A stretch of 64,000 nucleotides of DNA from Planococcus soli (lineage in GTDB: Bacteria > Bacillota > Bacilli > Bacillales_A > Planococcaceae). The notes beneath the pieces are model-generated. The model ran no database searches. It was not told where the DNA came from and saw only the letters and a list, made by a program, of their open reading frames with translations. Where the stretch lies: positions 124,001 to 188,000 of the forward strand of contig NZ_WXYN01000051.1 of assembly GCF_016881065.1 (NCBI RefSeq), read 5' to 3'. The first letter of the stretch is position 1. Every line of letters starts with the position of its first letter. The translations under genes were made by a program, and so were the position numbers. Of the stretch, positions 35,734 to 44,306 are shown piece after piece.

Positions 35734-37011
35734 ATGGAAGCAATGATGACGGGCATGATCAATAATATTTTCTTCATCATATTTCCGATCATCGTCTATC
35801 AGATGCTGGCGACAGCCGGCCAACGAAATTTCTTCGTTAGCCACCGCGTTACAATGACTGTTCTTTTTTCGATTTCCATCATACTTTGCATGCTTTTTCC
35901 TTATCAATTTTTAACGGACCAATATATTTTCGACTTGCGCCAAGTTCCAATGATCGTTGGAGCATTATACGGAGGCCCACTAGTTTCAGCCATGCTGTTT
36001 CTCGTATCTTCTGTTGGCCGATTTTTCATCGGCGGAGACGGGATGTACATCGCGATCCTTAACCAATTTGCCATTGCAGCGGGAGTTCCATTCCTCCGTC
36101 CGCTGTACATGCGAGTTAAAAGGCTGGGGAAAATTGTTCTGGTGTTTTCCATCTCCATTGTTTCCCTGTTATTCAACATGTTTGCGGGCGCTTACTTTTT
36201 TGGAGACCCGCTCGGCGATATCCTTGGCATTTGGGTGATGCTGATGATCAATCAAGGAACGATTATCGTGTTGACGGCTTTGCTGATTGAACACATGCAG
36301 CGTCAGGAATACATGTACAACTCGCTGTTGAAGCATGAAAAAATGGAAACCGTCAGTCATTTTGCCGCTGCAGTTTCACATGAATTGCGCAATCCGCTGC
36401 AAAGCATCAAAGGATTTATTCAACTGATGAAAGAATATGAATACAGCCGAGAAAAGCAAGTGGAGTTTCACAGCCTGATTTTAAAAGAAATCAATGCTGC
36501 AGAAGATTTGATTGACGATTATCTCGTCTATGCCAAGCCAACCTATGGACAGCTCGAATCCATTGCGGCTTCTGCGGAAATTCAGCACGTCATGAAAATT
36601 ATGGCACCATATGCCAACGTAAAAGATGTAGAAATGCAAATAACGTATATGGACGAACAGGCAGAAATTCTCATCGATCGCCAGAAATTCCAGCAGGCGC
36701 TGGTCAATATTATCCGGAACGGCATTGAAGCGATGCCGGACGGAGGGACACTGGCTGTTGCGGTGAAAACATCTCCGGCCAAAGTGTGGATTGAAGTAAC
36801 TGACGAAGGCATCGGCATGACAAAAGAAGAAGTCAAGCGTTTAGGGGAACCTTATTTTTCAAATAAAATCAAAGGAACTGGACTTGGCATGATGGTCACA
36901 TACAGCATCGTCAGCCAAATGAATGGTCAAATCATGGTGGATTCTGAGAAAGGTAAAGGTACCGAATTTACATTGGAATTTCCGAATTTCTCCGCATCTC
37001 CGAAAAAATAG
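35734..37011 (+). CDS. Orphan membrane histidine kinase, KinB-like
   Basis: 425 residues with ATG 35734, chosen because gggga is 8 bases upstream and a TATAAT at 35692 would put the transcript start near 35703; ATG 35701 has no site. Six hydrophobic segments of the 5TM-5TMR_LYT type fill residues 5-200 (VGALYGGPLVSAMLFLVSSVGRFFIGG is the hallmark). The kinase part has the H-box SHELRNPLQSIKGF near 223, the N box IIRNGIEAMPDGG, DEGIGM and GTGLGM. No response regulator is adjacent, as for sporulation phosphorelay kinases; whether this strain uses it so is unknown. Confidence 0.88.
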   Translation: MEAMMTGMINNIFFIIFPIIVYQMLATAGQRNFFVSHRVTMTVLFSISIILCMLFPYQFLTDQYIFDLRQVPMIVGALYGGPLVSAMLFLVSSVGRFFIGGDGMYIAILNQFAIAAGVPFLRPLYMRVKRLGKIVLVFSISIVSLLFNMFAGAYFFGDPLGDILGIWVMLMINQGTIIVLTALLIEHMQRQEYMYNSLLKHEKMETVSHFAAAVSHELRNPLQSIKGFIQLMKEYEYSREKQVEFHSLILKEINAAEDLIDDYLVYAKPTYGQLESIAASAEIQHVMKIMAPYANVKDVEMQITYMDEQAEILIDRQKFQQALVNIIRNGIEAMPDGGTLAVAVKTSPAKVWIEVTDEGIGMTKEEVKRLGEPYFSNKIKGTGLGMMVTYSIVSQMNGQIMVDSEKGKGTEFTLEFPNFSASPKK

Positions 37012-37045
37012 ACCATCAGCCTTAGAGGCCGATGGTCTATTTTTG
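37006..37045. terminator. Bidirectional terminator between the kinase gene and uvsE
   Basis: Stem aaatagaccatc(a)gcc / ggc(c)gatggtctattt with a short loop, T tract on the right and A tract on the left. It overlaps the kinase stop codon. Confidence 0.85.
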
Positions 37046-37077
37046 TATTGGGAAAATCTTCTGCATAAGCTGATAGT

Positions 37078-37950
37078 TTATTTATGTGTTAATTGGCGGA
37101 CAAAAGGCAGGACCGATTGTTCTTTCAGTTTGGCCTCGAACATAATATCGGCATCAATGCCGCCCAATAATCTCAACAGTTCCTGAAAGTCCGTTTCAGA
37201 AACCAATCCATGATGGCGAAGATCGGTAAATCCTTCTTTGCCTGTACTGATATGGATTTTTGGCGTGCCATAGCCTTCCCAAGTTTTCAGGATTTCAGCA
37301 TAATCGACGGGTTCGCCTTCATTGTTGCAGTTGTGGTGATGGATATCAAAGCAGATAGGCACTTTGCACATGTAATGGACATCCAGAACGTCTCTGACAG
37401 TAAAGGTTTTATCGTCATTTTCCAGCCGCAGCCGCTGGCGTATGCTTGGTGACAATGCCAAATAGGCTTCTGCAAAGCGTTGTTTCGCTGCTTCTTTGTC
37501 TCCATATGCTCCACCGGTGTGGAGAATGATATCCGAGCCGCCTAGCAATTGAATCAGCTTGTCGTGATACTCAAGATCTTCAATCGATTTCCGGACCACT
37601 TCCGGTTTAGGTGAATTGAGGACGGTGTATTGGCCAGGGTGAACAGAAACCCTCATCTCGTGTGTTTCGACAAGCAGACGGATTTTATCTGTAATGGCCA
37701 CTACATCCGGATCTTCCCACCAAATCCAATCGTTTATCGGATGGGTGGAAAGCGGAACGATAGAGCTGGAAGCCCGGTAAAAATAAATGTCATTTTCCAG
37801 ATTCCACTCGAGAATTTCGAGTGTGGTCTCGAAATTTTTCATCGTCAGTTCTTTTATCTTTCCTGTACCTTCCGCTTCGGCAGTCGCTACACGCAAAGTT
37901 CTAAATATTGTTTTCAATTCAGTGTTCATGCAGGCGTAACCTAATCTCAT
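37078..37950 (-). CDS. uvsE: UV DNA damage endonuclease
   Basis: 290 residues from ATG 37950. The sequence follows UvsE/UVDE throughout: MRLGYACMN at the start, NFETTLEILEWNLENDIYFYRASS, SVHPGQYTVLNSP near 102-114, DIILHTGGAYGDKE near 140, LENDD, and FDIHHHN near 200. These His, Glu and Asp residues bind the metal ions of the TIM barrel. The enzyme nicks DNA 5-prime to pyrimidine dimers and 6-4 products and gives a light-independent repair route besides UvrABC. It appears complete. Confidence 0.95.
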   Translation of the reverse strand: MRLGYACMNTELKTIFRTLRVATAEAEGTGKIKELTMKNFETTLEILEWNLENDIYFYRASSSIVPLSTHPINDWIWWEDPDVVAITDKIRLLVETHEMRVSVHPGQYTVLNSPKPEVVRKSIEDLEYHDKLIQLLGGSDIILHTGGAYGDKEAAKQRFAEAYLALSPSIRQRLRLENDDKTFTVRDVLDVHYMCKVPICFDIHHHNCNNEGEPVDYAEILKTWEGYGTPKIHISTGKEGFTDLRHHGLVSETDFQELLRLLGGIDADIMFEAKLKEQSVLPFVRQLTHK

Positions 37951-38049
37951 GTTGTTTCAGCTCCTTGCTCTTGTTATACCCTTCCGGCACGGATTGCATT
38001 CCTCCTATTGGGGTATAATAAAAGAAATAATCCAAGAGGAGGAATTCTA

Positions 38050-38535
38050 ATGATTGCAGAAGTAACACAGACCGAACAAGGATATGTGGCGACTTTTGAC
38101 CGGAAATTGGCTCATGAACCAGAACAGGTTTGGCAGATGCTGACGGACAATCAGAAAATTCACCAATGGTTTTCAGGATTGCAGTTGGAAAAGCCGGGTA
38201 AAGACGGCTTTTTATCTTTTGATATGGGTAACGGCAACTTTGAAAAAATGTCCATCACAAACTTTGAAGAGAAAAAGCAATTGGGTTTTGAATGGGGCGA
38301 AGACCATGTCTTGTTTGAACTTACCCCTGAAGAAGGCGGGACCCAGCTTCGAATGGTGGAAACTTTAAAAGTTTTTACAGACCACACACCAAAAGATGTA
38401 GCGGGCTGGCATGTATGCCTGGATGTGCTGGAAGCGCTTCTCGATAAGAAGGGGATTGAACGGACATTGGAATGGGAGCATTGGTACCCTGAATACAAGC
38501 GGCTGTTTGAAAGCATGCGTGTTTCTTTTGAATAA
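38050..38535 (+). CDS. SRPBCC (AHSA1-type) domain protein
   Basis: 161 residues from ATG 38050 with a strong aagaggagga site; a TATAAT at 38016 is the likely -10 box. The protein is a single START-like domain: EVTQTEQGYVATFDRKLAHEPEQVWQMLTDNQKIHQWF at the start, LGFEWGEDHVLFELTPEEGGTQLRMVET in the middle and VAGWHVCLDVLEALL in the long C-terminal helix. These are typical AHSA1/activator-of-Hsp90-type small proteins that bind hydrophobic ligands. No specific role can be assigned. Confidence 0.88.
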   Translation: MIAEVTQTEQGYVATFDRKLAHEPEQVWQMLTDNQKIHQWFSGLQLEKPGKDGFLSFDMGNGNFEKMSITNFEEKKQLGFEWGEDHVLFELTPEEGGTQLRMVETLKVFTDHTPKDVAGWHVCLDVLEALLDKKGIERTLEWEHWYPEYKRLFESMRVSFE

Positions 38536-38618
38536 ATGGCAGTAAAGCTTAAACTTATGCGATTATTTTGGGTTTTTTAAAATATAATTTAACTTCAATT
38601 TTATAGCGAGATTGGTAG

Positions 38619-38657
38619 ACGTTCGTGAAATGTTTTTCAGCATTTGCGAACGTTTTT
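38619..38657 (+). terminator. Probable terminator downstream of the SRPBCC gene
   Basis: Stem acgttcg(tg)aaatg / catttg(c)gaacgt with loop tttttcag, imperfect, followed by TTTTT. Confidence 0.55.
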
Positions 38658-38678
38658 AAAGTTTAGTCAAGTATTTTT

Positions 38679-38716
38679 AAGGTTCTCTTATAAAAAACTA
38701 TCAGAGAACCTTTATT
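38679..38716. terminator. Second hairpin, possible terminator
   Basis: Stem aaggttctct / agagaacctt around a 14-base A-rich loop, followed by a short T-rich tail. It could also act in the leader of the next gene. Confidence 0.4.
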
Positions 38717-38774
38717 CTTCAAGTTTCTTTGAATATCTAGTCTGTTATGATAAATGATAAAAGAGAGGTCTGAA

Positions 38775-39323
38775 ATGAAACATCTGCTTTTAAAAATTGT
38801 AGTGTTCTCCATATTTACATTCATAGTTGCAGTTTCTGATATTCCAACGTATATAAAAAACATTTTTGTAATGGCGATATTGTTTTTTTTACTGCCATTT
38901 GAAAACCACTTTTTCACAAAAGAACGAATGTCCAGAAAGTGTATAGCTGCTGCAAGTGGAGCAGTTATTTTTACGTCCTTATTCCTGCTGGTACCTTTGC
39001 TATTCTTCAATGAGGGAGCAAACTACAAAGGGCTTATTGATTTCATTCTTTCTTTTAGTCTTATATTGTTTTATGCTCTTTTAGGATTTGGTGTTTATGG
39101 ATTACCCGCCTCTCTTTTTTCAGATTGGATTGCCGAAAAGTTTTCTTATCGATTAGCCAGTGCTGCTGTTATCCATTTAACATTCGGATTGTTATTGATT
39201 ACCAAACTGTCACTGATTCCTATTATTTGTGCGGGAATCTTTTGGGTAATTGATGAAAAAATACGCAAGAATCAGAGGAAAGATTTTCTGCGAGAAAGAA
39301 ATTCAATCATAAGAAGTGAGTAG
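38775..39323 (+). CDS. Small polytopic membrane protein, function unknown
   Basis: 182 residues from ATG 38775 with agaggtctga upstream. Five to six hydrophobic helices (about 5-22, 28-46, 60-82, 90-115, 128-160) are followed by a short basic tail. No conserved motif is recognisable. The gene appears monocistronic and is AT-richer than its neighbours. Confidence 0.65.
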   Translation: MKHLLLKIVVFSIFTFIVAVSDIPTYIKNIFVMAILFFLLPFENHFFTKERMSRKCIAAASGAVIFTSLFLLVPLLFFNEGANYKGLIDFILSFSLILFYALLGFGVYGLPASLFSDWIAEKFSYRLASAAVIHLTFGLLLITKLSLIPIICAGIFWVIDEKIRKNQRKDFLRERNSIIRSE

Positions 39324-39464
39324 CAGCTTTTACCGAGATAAAGGAGAAGTTTCTTCAATAAACTTAAACGTGGAATGAGTATGATTTCGCCTGTCCGCAG
39401 TCAGCACAAATGGACAGGACGGCTCGCATAGCGCTTGGTAATATCAACTAAAGGAGTGAAAGCT

Positions 39465-40343
39465 ATGGGGTGGGTGGAATCGTTGCAGCGTGCCATTGAT
39501 TATATGGAAGAGCATATGGAGGATCCGGTTACAATAGACCAAATTGCCAAGCAGGCAAACTCTTCCGTTTTTCATTTTCAACGAACCTTTTCCATATTGA
39601 CGGATTGTTCGGTTGCTGAATATTTACGCAGAAGAAGGCTGACTTTGGCAGCGCAGGAGCTGTCAGCCACTGACCGGAAAATCATCGACATCGCCTATAA
39701 ATATGGCTACGACACTCCCGAGGCTTTTGCAAAAGCATTTCGGCGGCAGCACGGTGTCACACCGAGTGAAGCCAGAAAGAATTTGGGAAAGCTGCAAGCT
39801 TTTAACCGCCTGGTGATTCAGGTGAATTTGAAAGGGGCTGATCCGATGAAATACCGAATTGTGGAGAAGGAGAGTTTTCAGGCCGTTGGGACAAAGCGTG
39901 AATTCACACTGAGCGATGGGGAGAACATGGCAGGGATTCCGAAAATGTGGAACGAACTGAATGAGGACGGAACAAGCAGTGCGATTGCCAGATTGAACGA
40001 TGGAGAAATCAGGGGCTTGCTGGGCATTTGTGCCGACTATCAGGACGGTGGAACTATGGATTATTGGATTGCTGCTGAAAGCACGGCAAGTGTTCCTGAA
40101 GGTTTCTCCCGGTTGGAAGTGCCTGCATCAATATGGGGAGTCTTCGAAGTGCACGGAGCAATGCCGGACGCAATGCCAAAAGTTTGGAAGCAGATTTTCT
40201 CGGAATGGTTTCCGTCGAATCAATACGAAAATGCCGGCACCGCCGAACTGGAAGTTTATCCGGAAGGAGATCCTTACAGCGAAGACTACGTTTCCGAAAT
40301 TTGGATTCCGCTGAAAAGTAAGAGGGGAGGAAAAGCGGACTGA
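39465..40343 (+). CDS. AraC family regulator with GyrI-like effector domain
   Basis: 292 residues from ATG 39465, which follows aaaggagtga by 5 bases. Residues 1-110 hold the double helix-turn-helix of AraC proteins: DYMEEHMEDPVTIDQIAKQANSSVFHFQRTF and IDIAYKYGYDTPEAFAKAFRRQHGVTPSEARK. Residues 130-288 form a GyrI-like ligand-binding domain. The order (DNA-binding first) is that of SoxS/Rob-type multidrug regulators such as Rob. It probably senses a hydrophobic compound; its targets are not adjacent. Confidence 0.92.
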   Translation: MGWVESLQRAIDYMEEHMEDPVTIDQIAKQANSSVFHFQRTFSILTDCSVAEYLRRRRLTLAAQELSATDRKIIDIAYKYGYDTPEAFAKAFRRQHGVTPSEARKNLGKLQAFNRLVIQVNLKGADPMKYRIVEKESFQAVGTKREFTLSDGENMAGIPKMWNELNEDGTSSAIARLNDGEIRGLLGICADYQDGGTMDYWIAAESTASVPEGFSRLEVPASIWGVFEVHGAMPDAMPKVWKQIFSEWFPSNQYENAGTAELEVYPEGDPYSEDYVSEIWIPLKSKRGGKAD

Positions 40344-40376
40344 AATCTGTGCTGGCTTTGAAACGTGGATATATAT

Positions 40377-40424
40377 AGCGCTCATAAAAGTGGCATAGCC
40401 ACTTTTATGAGCGCTCTTTTTTGT
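40377..40424. terminator. Strong bidirectional terminator after the AraC gene
   Basis: A perfect 18-bp stem agcgctcataaaagtggc / gccacttttatgagcgct around the loop ata, followed by a T tract. Confidence 0.88.
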
Positions 40425-40542
40425 CTTTACCGATTAAAGCCAACAAACTGTACATCGCGGCGATAAAAATTAAAACAATACCGAAAGCAGTGGTTAGTAA
40501 ATCAAAGTTAACTTCATTGACTGTATTAGCTGTGAATAACTT
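40405..40542 (-). pseudogene. Open frame for a small membrane peptide without a usual start
   Basis: Between the terminator and the next minus-strand gene, one frame stays open for 45 codons and ends inside the terminator stem. It would give about 30 residues of the form NFDLLTTAFGIVLIFIAAM, then a Lys-rich end (KDKKERS): one helix and a basic tail. No ATG, GTG or TTG precedes the helix, so it is either a broken gene, uses a rare start, or is chance. Confidence 0.25.
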
Positions 40543-40548
40543 CTAAAG

Positions 40549-40857
40549 TTAAATGAGTTTTTTTCGTTCATTCTCAAAGCGGGTCTCCAAAGCACTGCTG
40601 ATTTTTCGCATGACTTCAAGCTGTGTGTCATTGGCATTGACCTTGTGAGTCCACAGATAGGCCTGCATTGGTTTTGCAGGAGCATGTTCAAGCAATAAAA
40701 CCTCGCGGCAAAAATCGGGCGTCTGTTTGCCGGAAATTAGTTTTATGGTGTAGAGTGAGGTGGTTTTGACAACTTTGTCTATCTGGTAGCTTTCGTTGAA
40801 CTTATCTAAATCTGCAATGTGTTCAAATTCATTTTCTGTTTCTTTTAATGGTGCCAC
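40549..40857 (-). CDS. Small soluble protein, function unknown
   Basis: 102 residues from GTG 40857, which follows aaggag by 8 bases. The protein is charged, with no signal or membrane segment and mixed helix and strand. It begins MAPLKETENEFEH and has a single Cys in TPDFCREVLL. I do not recognise the family. The good ribosome binding site and clean ending support a real gene. Confidence 0.6.
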   Translation of the reverse strand: MAPLKETENEFEHIADLDKFNESYQIDKVVKTTSLYTIKLISGKQTPDFCREVLLLEHAPAKPMQAYLWTHKVNANDTQLEVMRKISSALETRFENERKKLI

Positions 40858-41251
40858 TTAAAACACTCCTTACGACATAGTCTAGACTGTACTTTTTTTA
40901 GATGATACACTAGCTGACGCTTATAAGCACTATTTTTATGGAGCCTTGAAATAGATTCATAATTCTTTAGTCTAACAAATAAAAAATTATTAAAGTGGGT
41001 AAATAACTACTGATTCCTTGGAGTTCTCAGACAATTATTCCCGTAGTTTTATACTCACCCTGCCTGAACATCACTGAATCCTCAAAAAATGAAGTATGGC
41101 GTATTGAGGTGAAAGAAGAAGGAATGCCTTTATACGGACAGCAATAGTCTTACTGCTGCAGATCATCAAATTGCTTAAACCGAAGCGAAACTGCCGAAAA
41201 TGTTTGAAAACCCGATAATTTTTCGGACAGAATTCGCAGAACGAAATTTTT
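40858..41251. other. Non-coding stretch
   Basis: About 390 bases without a supported gene. A frame of 69 codons on the minus strand (41071-41280) has no ribosome binding site and unusual composition. The left part probably holds the promoter of the small gene at 40549-40857, but no clear box pair was found. Confidence 0.4.
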
Positions 41252-41300
41252 AAAAAAAGAAGCCTGACAATCTGTTTCATACAGGATTGCCAGGCTTCTT
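41252..41300 (-). terminator. Terminator after the NRDE gene
   Basis: On the minus strand, gaagcctg-gcaatc pairs with gattgtc-aggcttc with one bulge, followed by a run of T residues (A7 at 41252-41258 on the plus strand). Confidence 0.75.
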
Positions 41301-41333
41301 CGTATTTGATTTTTTGTGTTGCCGCGCCAACTT

Positions 41334-42092
41334 TTACTTTATCTTAAATTCAAACCGGTTGTCTTCCTCGAATATCCCTTTTTCATAGTTTCTTTCGGCA
41401 AAGGTAAGGGTTCCATCATGGGAGACCAGCACGACAGTTGCAGAACGCGTGCCGTAATCAGGTGTTTTGATAAACATTGGTGAAAGCATCCTTTCAAGGT
41501 CAAGCCCGACACCGGTGTCGGGCAAGTGGGTATCCGGAGCATGCTCCTCGTCTGTCAATATCGTGAAAATCTTGTCCAGGTCAGCTTTTTCGGTTTCGGC
41601 CATATAGGAGGCAAGCCTTTCTTTGCCTTTTGTGACCTTGGGCCATGGGGTGTTCAGAAAATGATTGCTGAGCCCGTGTATGCCTGGTGGAATATCATAA
41701 GATTCTTCCTGTATGTTGTTATAGTAAACCAGCTTTTCAGCATCGCCGATAATAATATTGAATCCCGCATATTGTTTCGGATCAATCGTCTGCAAATACT
41801 CTATTGGTGAGGTTGTTCCTGCCAAAAAGTTTTTGACAACTTCCCCTCTGGACAAACGCCCAGATTCCAGATTAGTTGGATCCCGGAAGTTTGTTAATGC
41901 GGCAATGCGGCCCTGCTTTGTAACGCCAAGCCATGTACCCATCCCAGTCAAGTCTCGCCCCGCCAAAATATGAGGTTCATCATCCCAAAAATGGGCTGGC
42001 GCAGCAGGGCGTCCATAAAACTCGTCTCGATTAGCAGCAACAATCAGTTTGTATGTTGGGTGTTTCCTGAATTGCAAATTGATGAGGCACAT
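41334..42092 (-). CDS. NRDE family protein (TANGO2 homologue)
   Basis: 252 residues from ATG 42092, after aagggga; an upstream ATG at 42128 has no site. The start Met-Cys-Leu leaves an N-terminal Cys as in Ntn-type proteins. AANRDEFYGRPAAPAHFW (residues 22-39) contains the NRDE signature, and LAGRD, GTWLGV and YGTRSATVVLV complete the pattern. Eukaryotic TANGO2 is connected to lipid or haem handling; the bacterial role is not known. Confidence 0.9.
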   Translation of the reverse strand: MCLINLQFRKHPTYKLIVAANRDEFYGRPAAPAHFWDDEPHILAGRDLTGMGTWLGVTKQGRIAALTNFRDPTNLESGRLSRGEVVKNFLAGTTSPIEYLQTIDPKQYAGFNIIIGDAEKLVYYNNIQEESYDIPPGIHGLSNHFLNTPWPKVTKGKERLASYMAETEKADLDKIFTILTDEEHAPDTHLPDTGVGLDLERMLSPMFIKTPDYGTRSATVVLVSHDGTLTFAERNYEKGIFEEDNRFEFKIK

Positions 42093-42414
42093 GTTTTTTC
42101 CCCTTTTTGATTTATTATATACAATCAAGCGTTCTGTTAACAGAAAGAGCTTTCAGCGCCAAACATTTGAAGTGCGGATAAGGCAACTGGGTACGGCCAG
42201 TATTTGAGCGGAAACCAGTTTTGAAATAGGATGGTATTTTACTGGTTAAAAAGTTTGTCCCACACATGGCCTATTGATATAATATAAAAATATAATTTAG
42301 GAAATTTCGGATTATTGATAGGTCAAAAGTTTCAATTGGAAGTATTTTCTGCTACACTGTTAAAAGAGTTTTTCTTGAAAGTGATTTAATATACTGGGAT
42401 CAGGGGGAACGGCC
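42093..42414. other. Intergenic region before the GGDEF gene
   Basis: No gene seen. A possible weak promoter (TTTCAA and TACACT with 17 bp between, near 42329-42357) points to the downstream gene. The middle is AT-rich. Confidence 0.35.
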
Positions 42415-44088
42415 ATGATGAACCAAGCAGCTTCATTATCTTTTACGCGTGTATTAATGGAAGGCATCAAAGAAATGGTATTTGTTGTGAAAGTTGATGA
42501 CGTTTGTTCTTTCACTTATGAGTTTCTTAACAAAGCAGCAATGGAAAAAACCTTGTTAGGGCCTGGTTCAGTCGGAAAAACCTTTGATGACATTCATTCC
42601 AAGTTCATGGCAAAATTTTTAAATGAAAAATATAGTGAAGTTATCCAGACAAACCAAAGTACAAGCTATGAGGATTCATTTTATTCTGCTGACAATAAAC
42701 TGCATTATTCAAAAACCCTGCTGACGCCTCTTTTTGATGACTTAGGAAAATGTACTCATATAGTTAGTCTTGTAAAAGACATCACCGATGAGAAAATAGC
42801 GAAACTGGAGAGCCAAGGAATCCAAGAACGCCTCGAAGAAAGCAGTGCGCGCTATCGATCTTTGTTTGACAGTAATGCTGATGCCATTTTCACGGTTGAT
42901 TTTAATGGCCACATTACAGGTGGGAATTCTGCAGGAGGCAAGCTCAGTGGGTATTATATGAATGAACTGGCAGGAAAAAACTTTATTGATTTTGTTGTTC
43001 CTGAGGATAAAGTGCAGGCAAAAGAAAATTTTCATTTTTCAATTTTAGGTAATATTAAAGACAGCCGCCTTCAAATCTTCAATAAAACCGGTGATGTAAT
43101 CTGCTGTCTCGTCAAGTTTATTCCCATTAATGTGAAGAGTAAAATCACGGGTTTTTATATGATTGCCAAAGACATGACAGAACTGGACAAAATCGCAAGC
43201 CTTTATAAGGCGGGCGAGGAAAACTTTCGGATCATTGCCGAAAATGTCCATGACGTCATCATATTGATGAACCATCATAAACAGTATCTTTATGTATCAC
43301 CATCATCTGAAACGATATTCGGCTATAGACCAGACCAAATCATCGGGCAGGAGCCATATTTCAATGTTCATCCAAAAGATATTTCGAATATAAGTGAGGC
43401 TTTTGAACAGGCAGCAAAAAATGGTTCCACATATCTGGTGCAAATTCGGCTGCTCCATAATGAACGTGGCTGGATCTGGTCAGAAATCAGCGGTACCCCG
43501 GTTTTTGGGGAGGATGAAAAATTTAATCACATGGTAATGGTGGCAAGGGATATTTCGATTCAAAAAGAGTATGAAAGCCAGCTCAAACATTTTGCTTATT
43601 ATGATTCCTTGACAGAGCTCCCGAACCGCCGCTATTTCCAGGAATATGCGACTGAAAGATTGGAACTGAATGAAAATGGCCGAAGAAGTTTAGCTGTTCT
43701 CATACTCGATATTGATGATTTCAAGGAAATCAATGATCAGTGGGGGCATGAAACCGGTGACGCAGTCATTCAGGAGTTTGGTTTCCGGCTGAACAATTGC
43801 ATGCATGGAGAGAATATGGCTGCACGTTTGGGGGGAGATGAGTTTGTCATTTTGCTGGCAGATACCGAAACCGAAAAACAAGTGGCAGAAGTTGCCGATA
43901 TGATTTATCAGGTGATGAAAGAGCCGGTAGAAGTGGAAGGTTTATCACTGAACATTTCAATCAGTATGGGGATTGCTCTTGCACCTTCTGAGAAAGTTTC
44001 CATTTCTGTTATGATGAAGCGCGCTGATATGGCGATGTATAAAGCAAAGCAGCAAGAGAAAAATACATTCCAAGTAAGTCCGACATGA
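42415..44088 (+). CDS. Diguanylate cyclase with three PAS-like domains
   Basis: 557 residues from ATG 42415 (or 42418), after cagggggaa. Three PAS-type sensor regions occupy about 10-130, 140-265 and 270-385; the third is the clearest (YVSPSSETIFGYRPDQIIGQEP, then RDISIQKEYE). The GGDEF domain covers 390-555 with LGGDEF near 470 intact, so cyclic di-GMP synthesis is expected. No RxxD inhibition site is seen at the usual place before GGDEF. No EAL domain and no membrane segment are present, so it is a cytoplasmic sensor of a small ligand, redox state or light. Confidence 0.92.
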   Translation: MMNQAASLSFTRVLMEGIKEMVFVVKVDDVCSFTYEFLNKAAMEKTLLGPGSVGKTFDDIHSKFMAKFLNEKYSEVIQTNQSTSYEDSFYSADNKLHYSKTLLTPLFDDLGKCTHIVSLVKDITDEKIAKLESQGIQERLEESSARYRSLFDSNADAIFTVDFNGHITGGNSAGGKLSGYYMNELAGKNFIDFVVPEDKVQAKENFHFSILGNIKDSRLQIFNKTGDVICCLVKFIPINVKSKITGFYMIAKDMTELDKIASLYKAGEENFRIIAENVHDVIILMNHHKQYLYVSPSSETIFGYRPDQIIGQEPYFNVHPKDISNISEAFEQAAKNGSTYLVQIRLLHNERGWIWSEISGTPVFGEDEKFNHMVMVARDISIQKEYESQLKHFAYYDSLTELPNRRYFQEYATERLELNENGRRSLAVLILDIDDFKEINDQWGHETGDAVIQEFGFRLNNCMHGENMAARLGGDEFVILLADTETEKQVAEVADMIYQVMKEPVEVEGLSLNISISMGIALAPSEKVSISVMMKRADMAMYKAKQQEKNTFQVSPT

Positions 44089-44111
44089 GCTGAAATGGCT
44101 CATGTTTTTTA
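44083..44111 (+). terminator. Terminator of the GGDEF gene
   Basis: Stem acatgagc / gctcatgt with loop tgaaatg, overlapping the stop codon, followed by six T residues. Confidence 0.8.
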
Positions 44112-44306
44112 TTGACCCAAAATGTCAATAGATCTTCTATAATACATTTGCATACTTGTGCGCCTGAAGATAATGAAAAAGACTTTACGTAAGCATCGGA
44201 AAGGTATAGTTTTGTATGTCTGGATTCATTCCAAAGGAGCAGAATAGCCTGTAGGGAACGTGGTTGCTATAATTGAATAAAAGGTACATTAAAGAGGGGC
44301 TATTAT

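Noticed and set aside
41071-41280. 69-codon minus-strand frame
   Set aside because: No ribosome binding site, odd composition rich in Phe, Leu and Arg, and it starts within the terminator of the NRDE gene.
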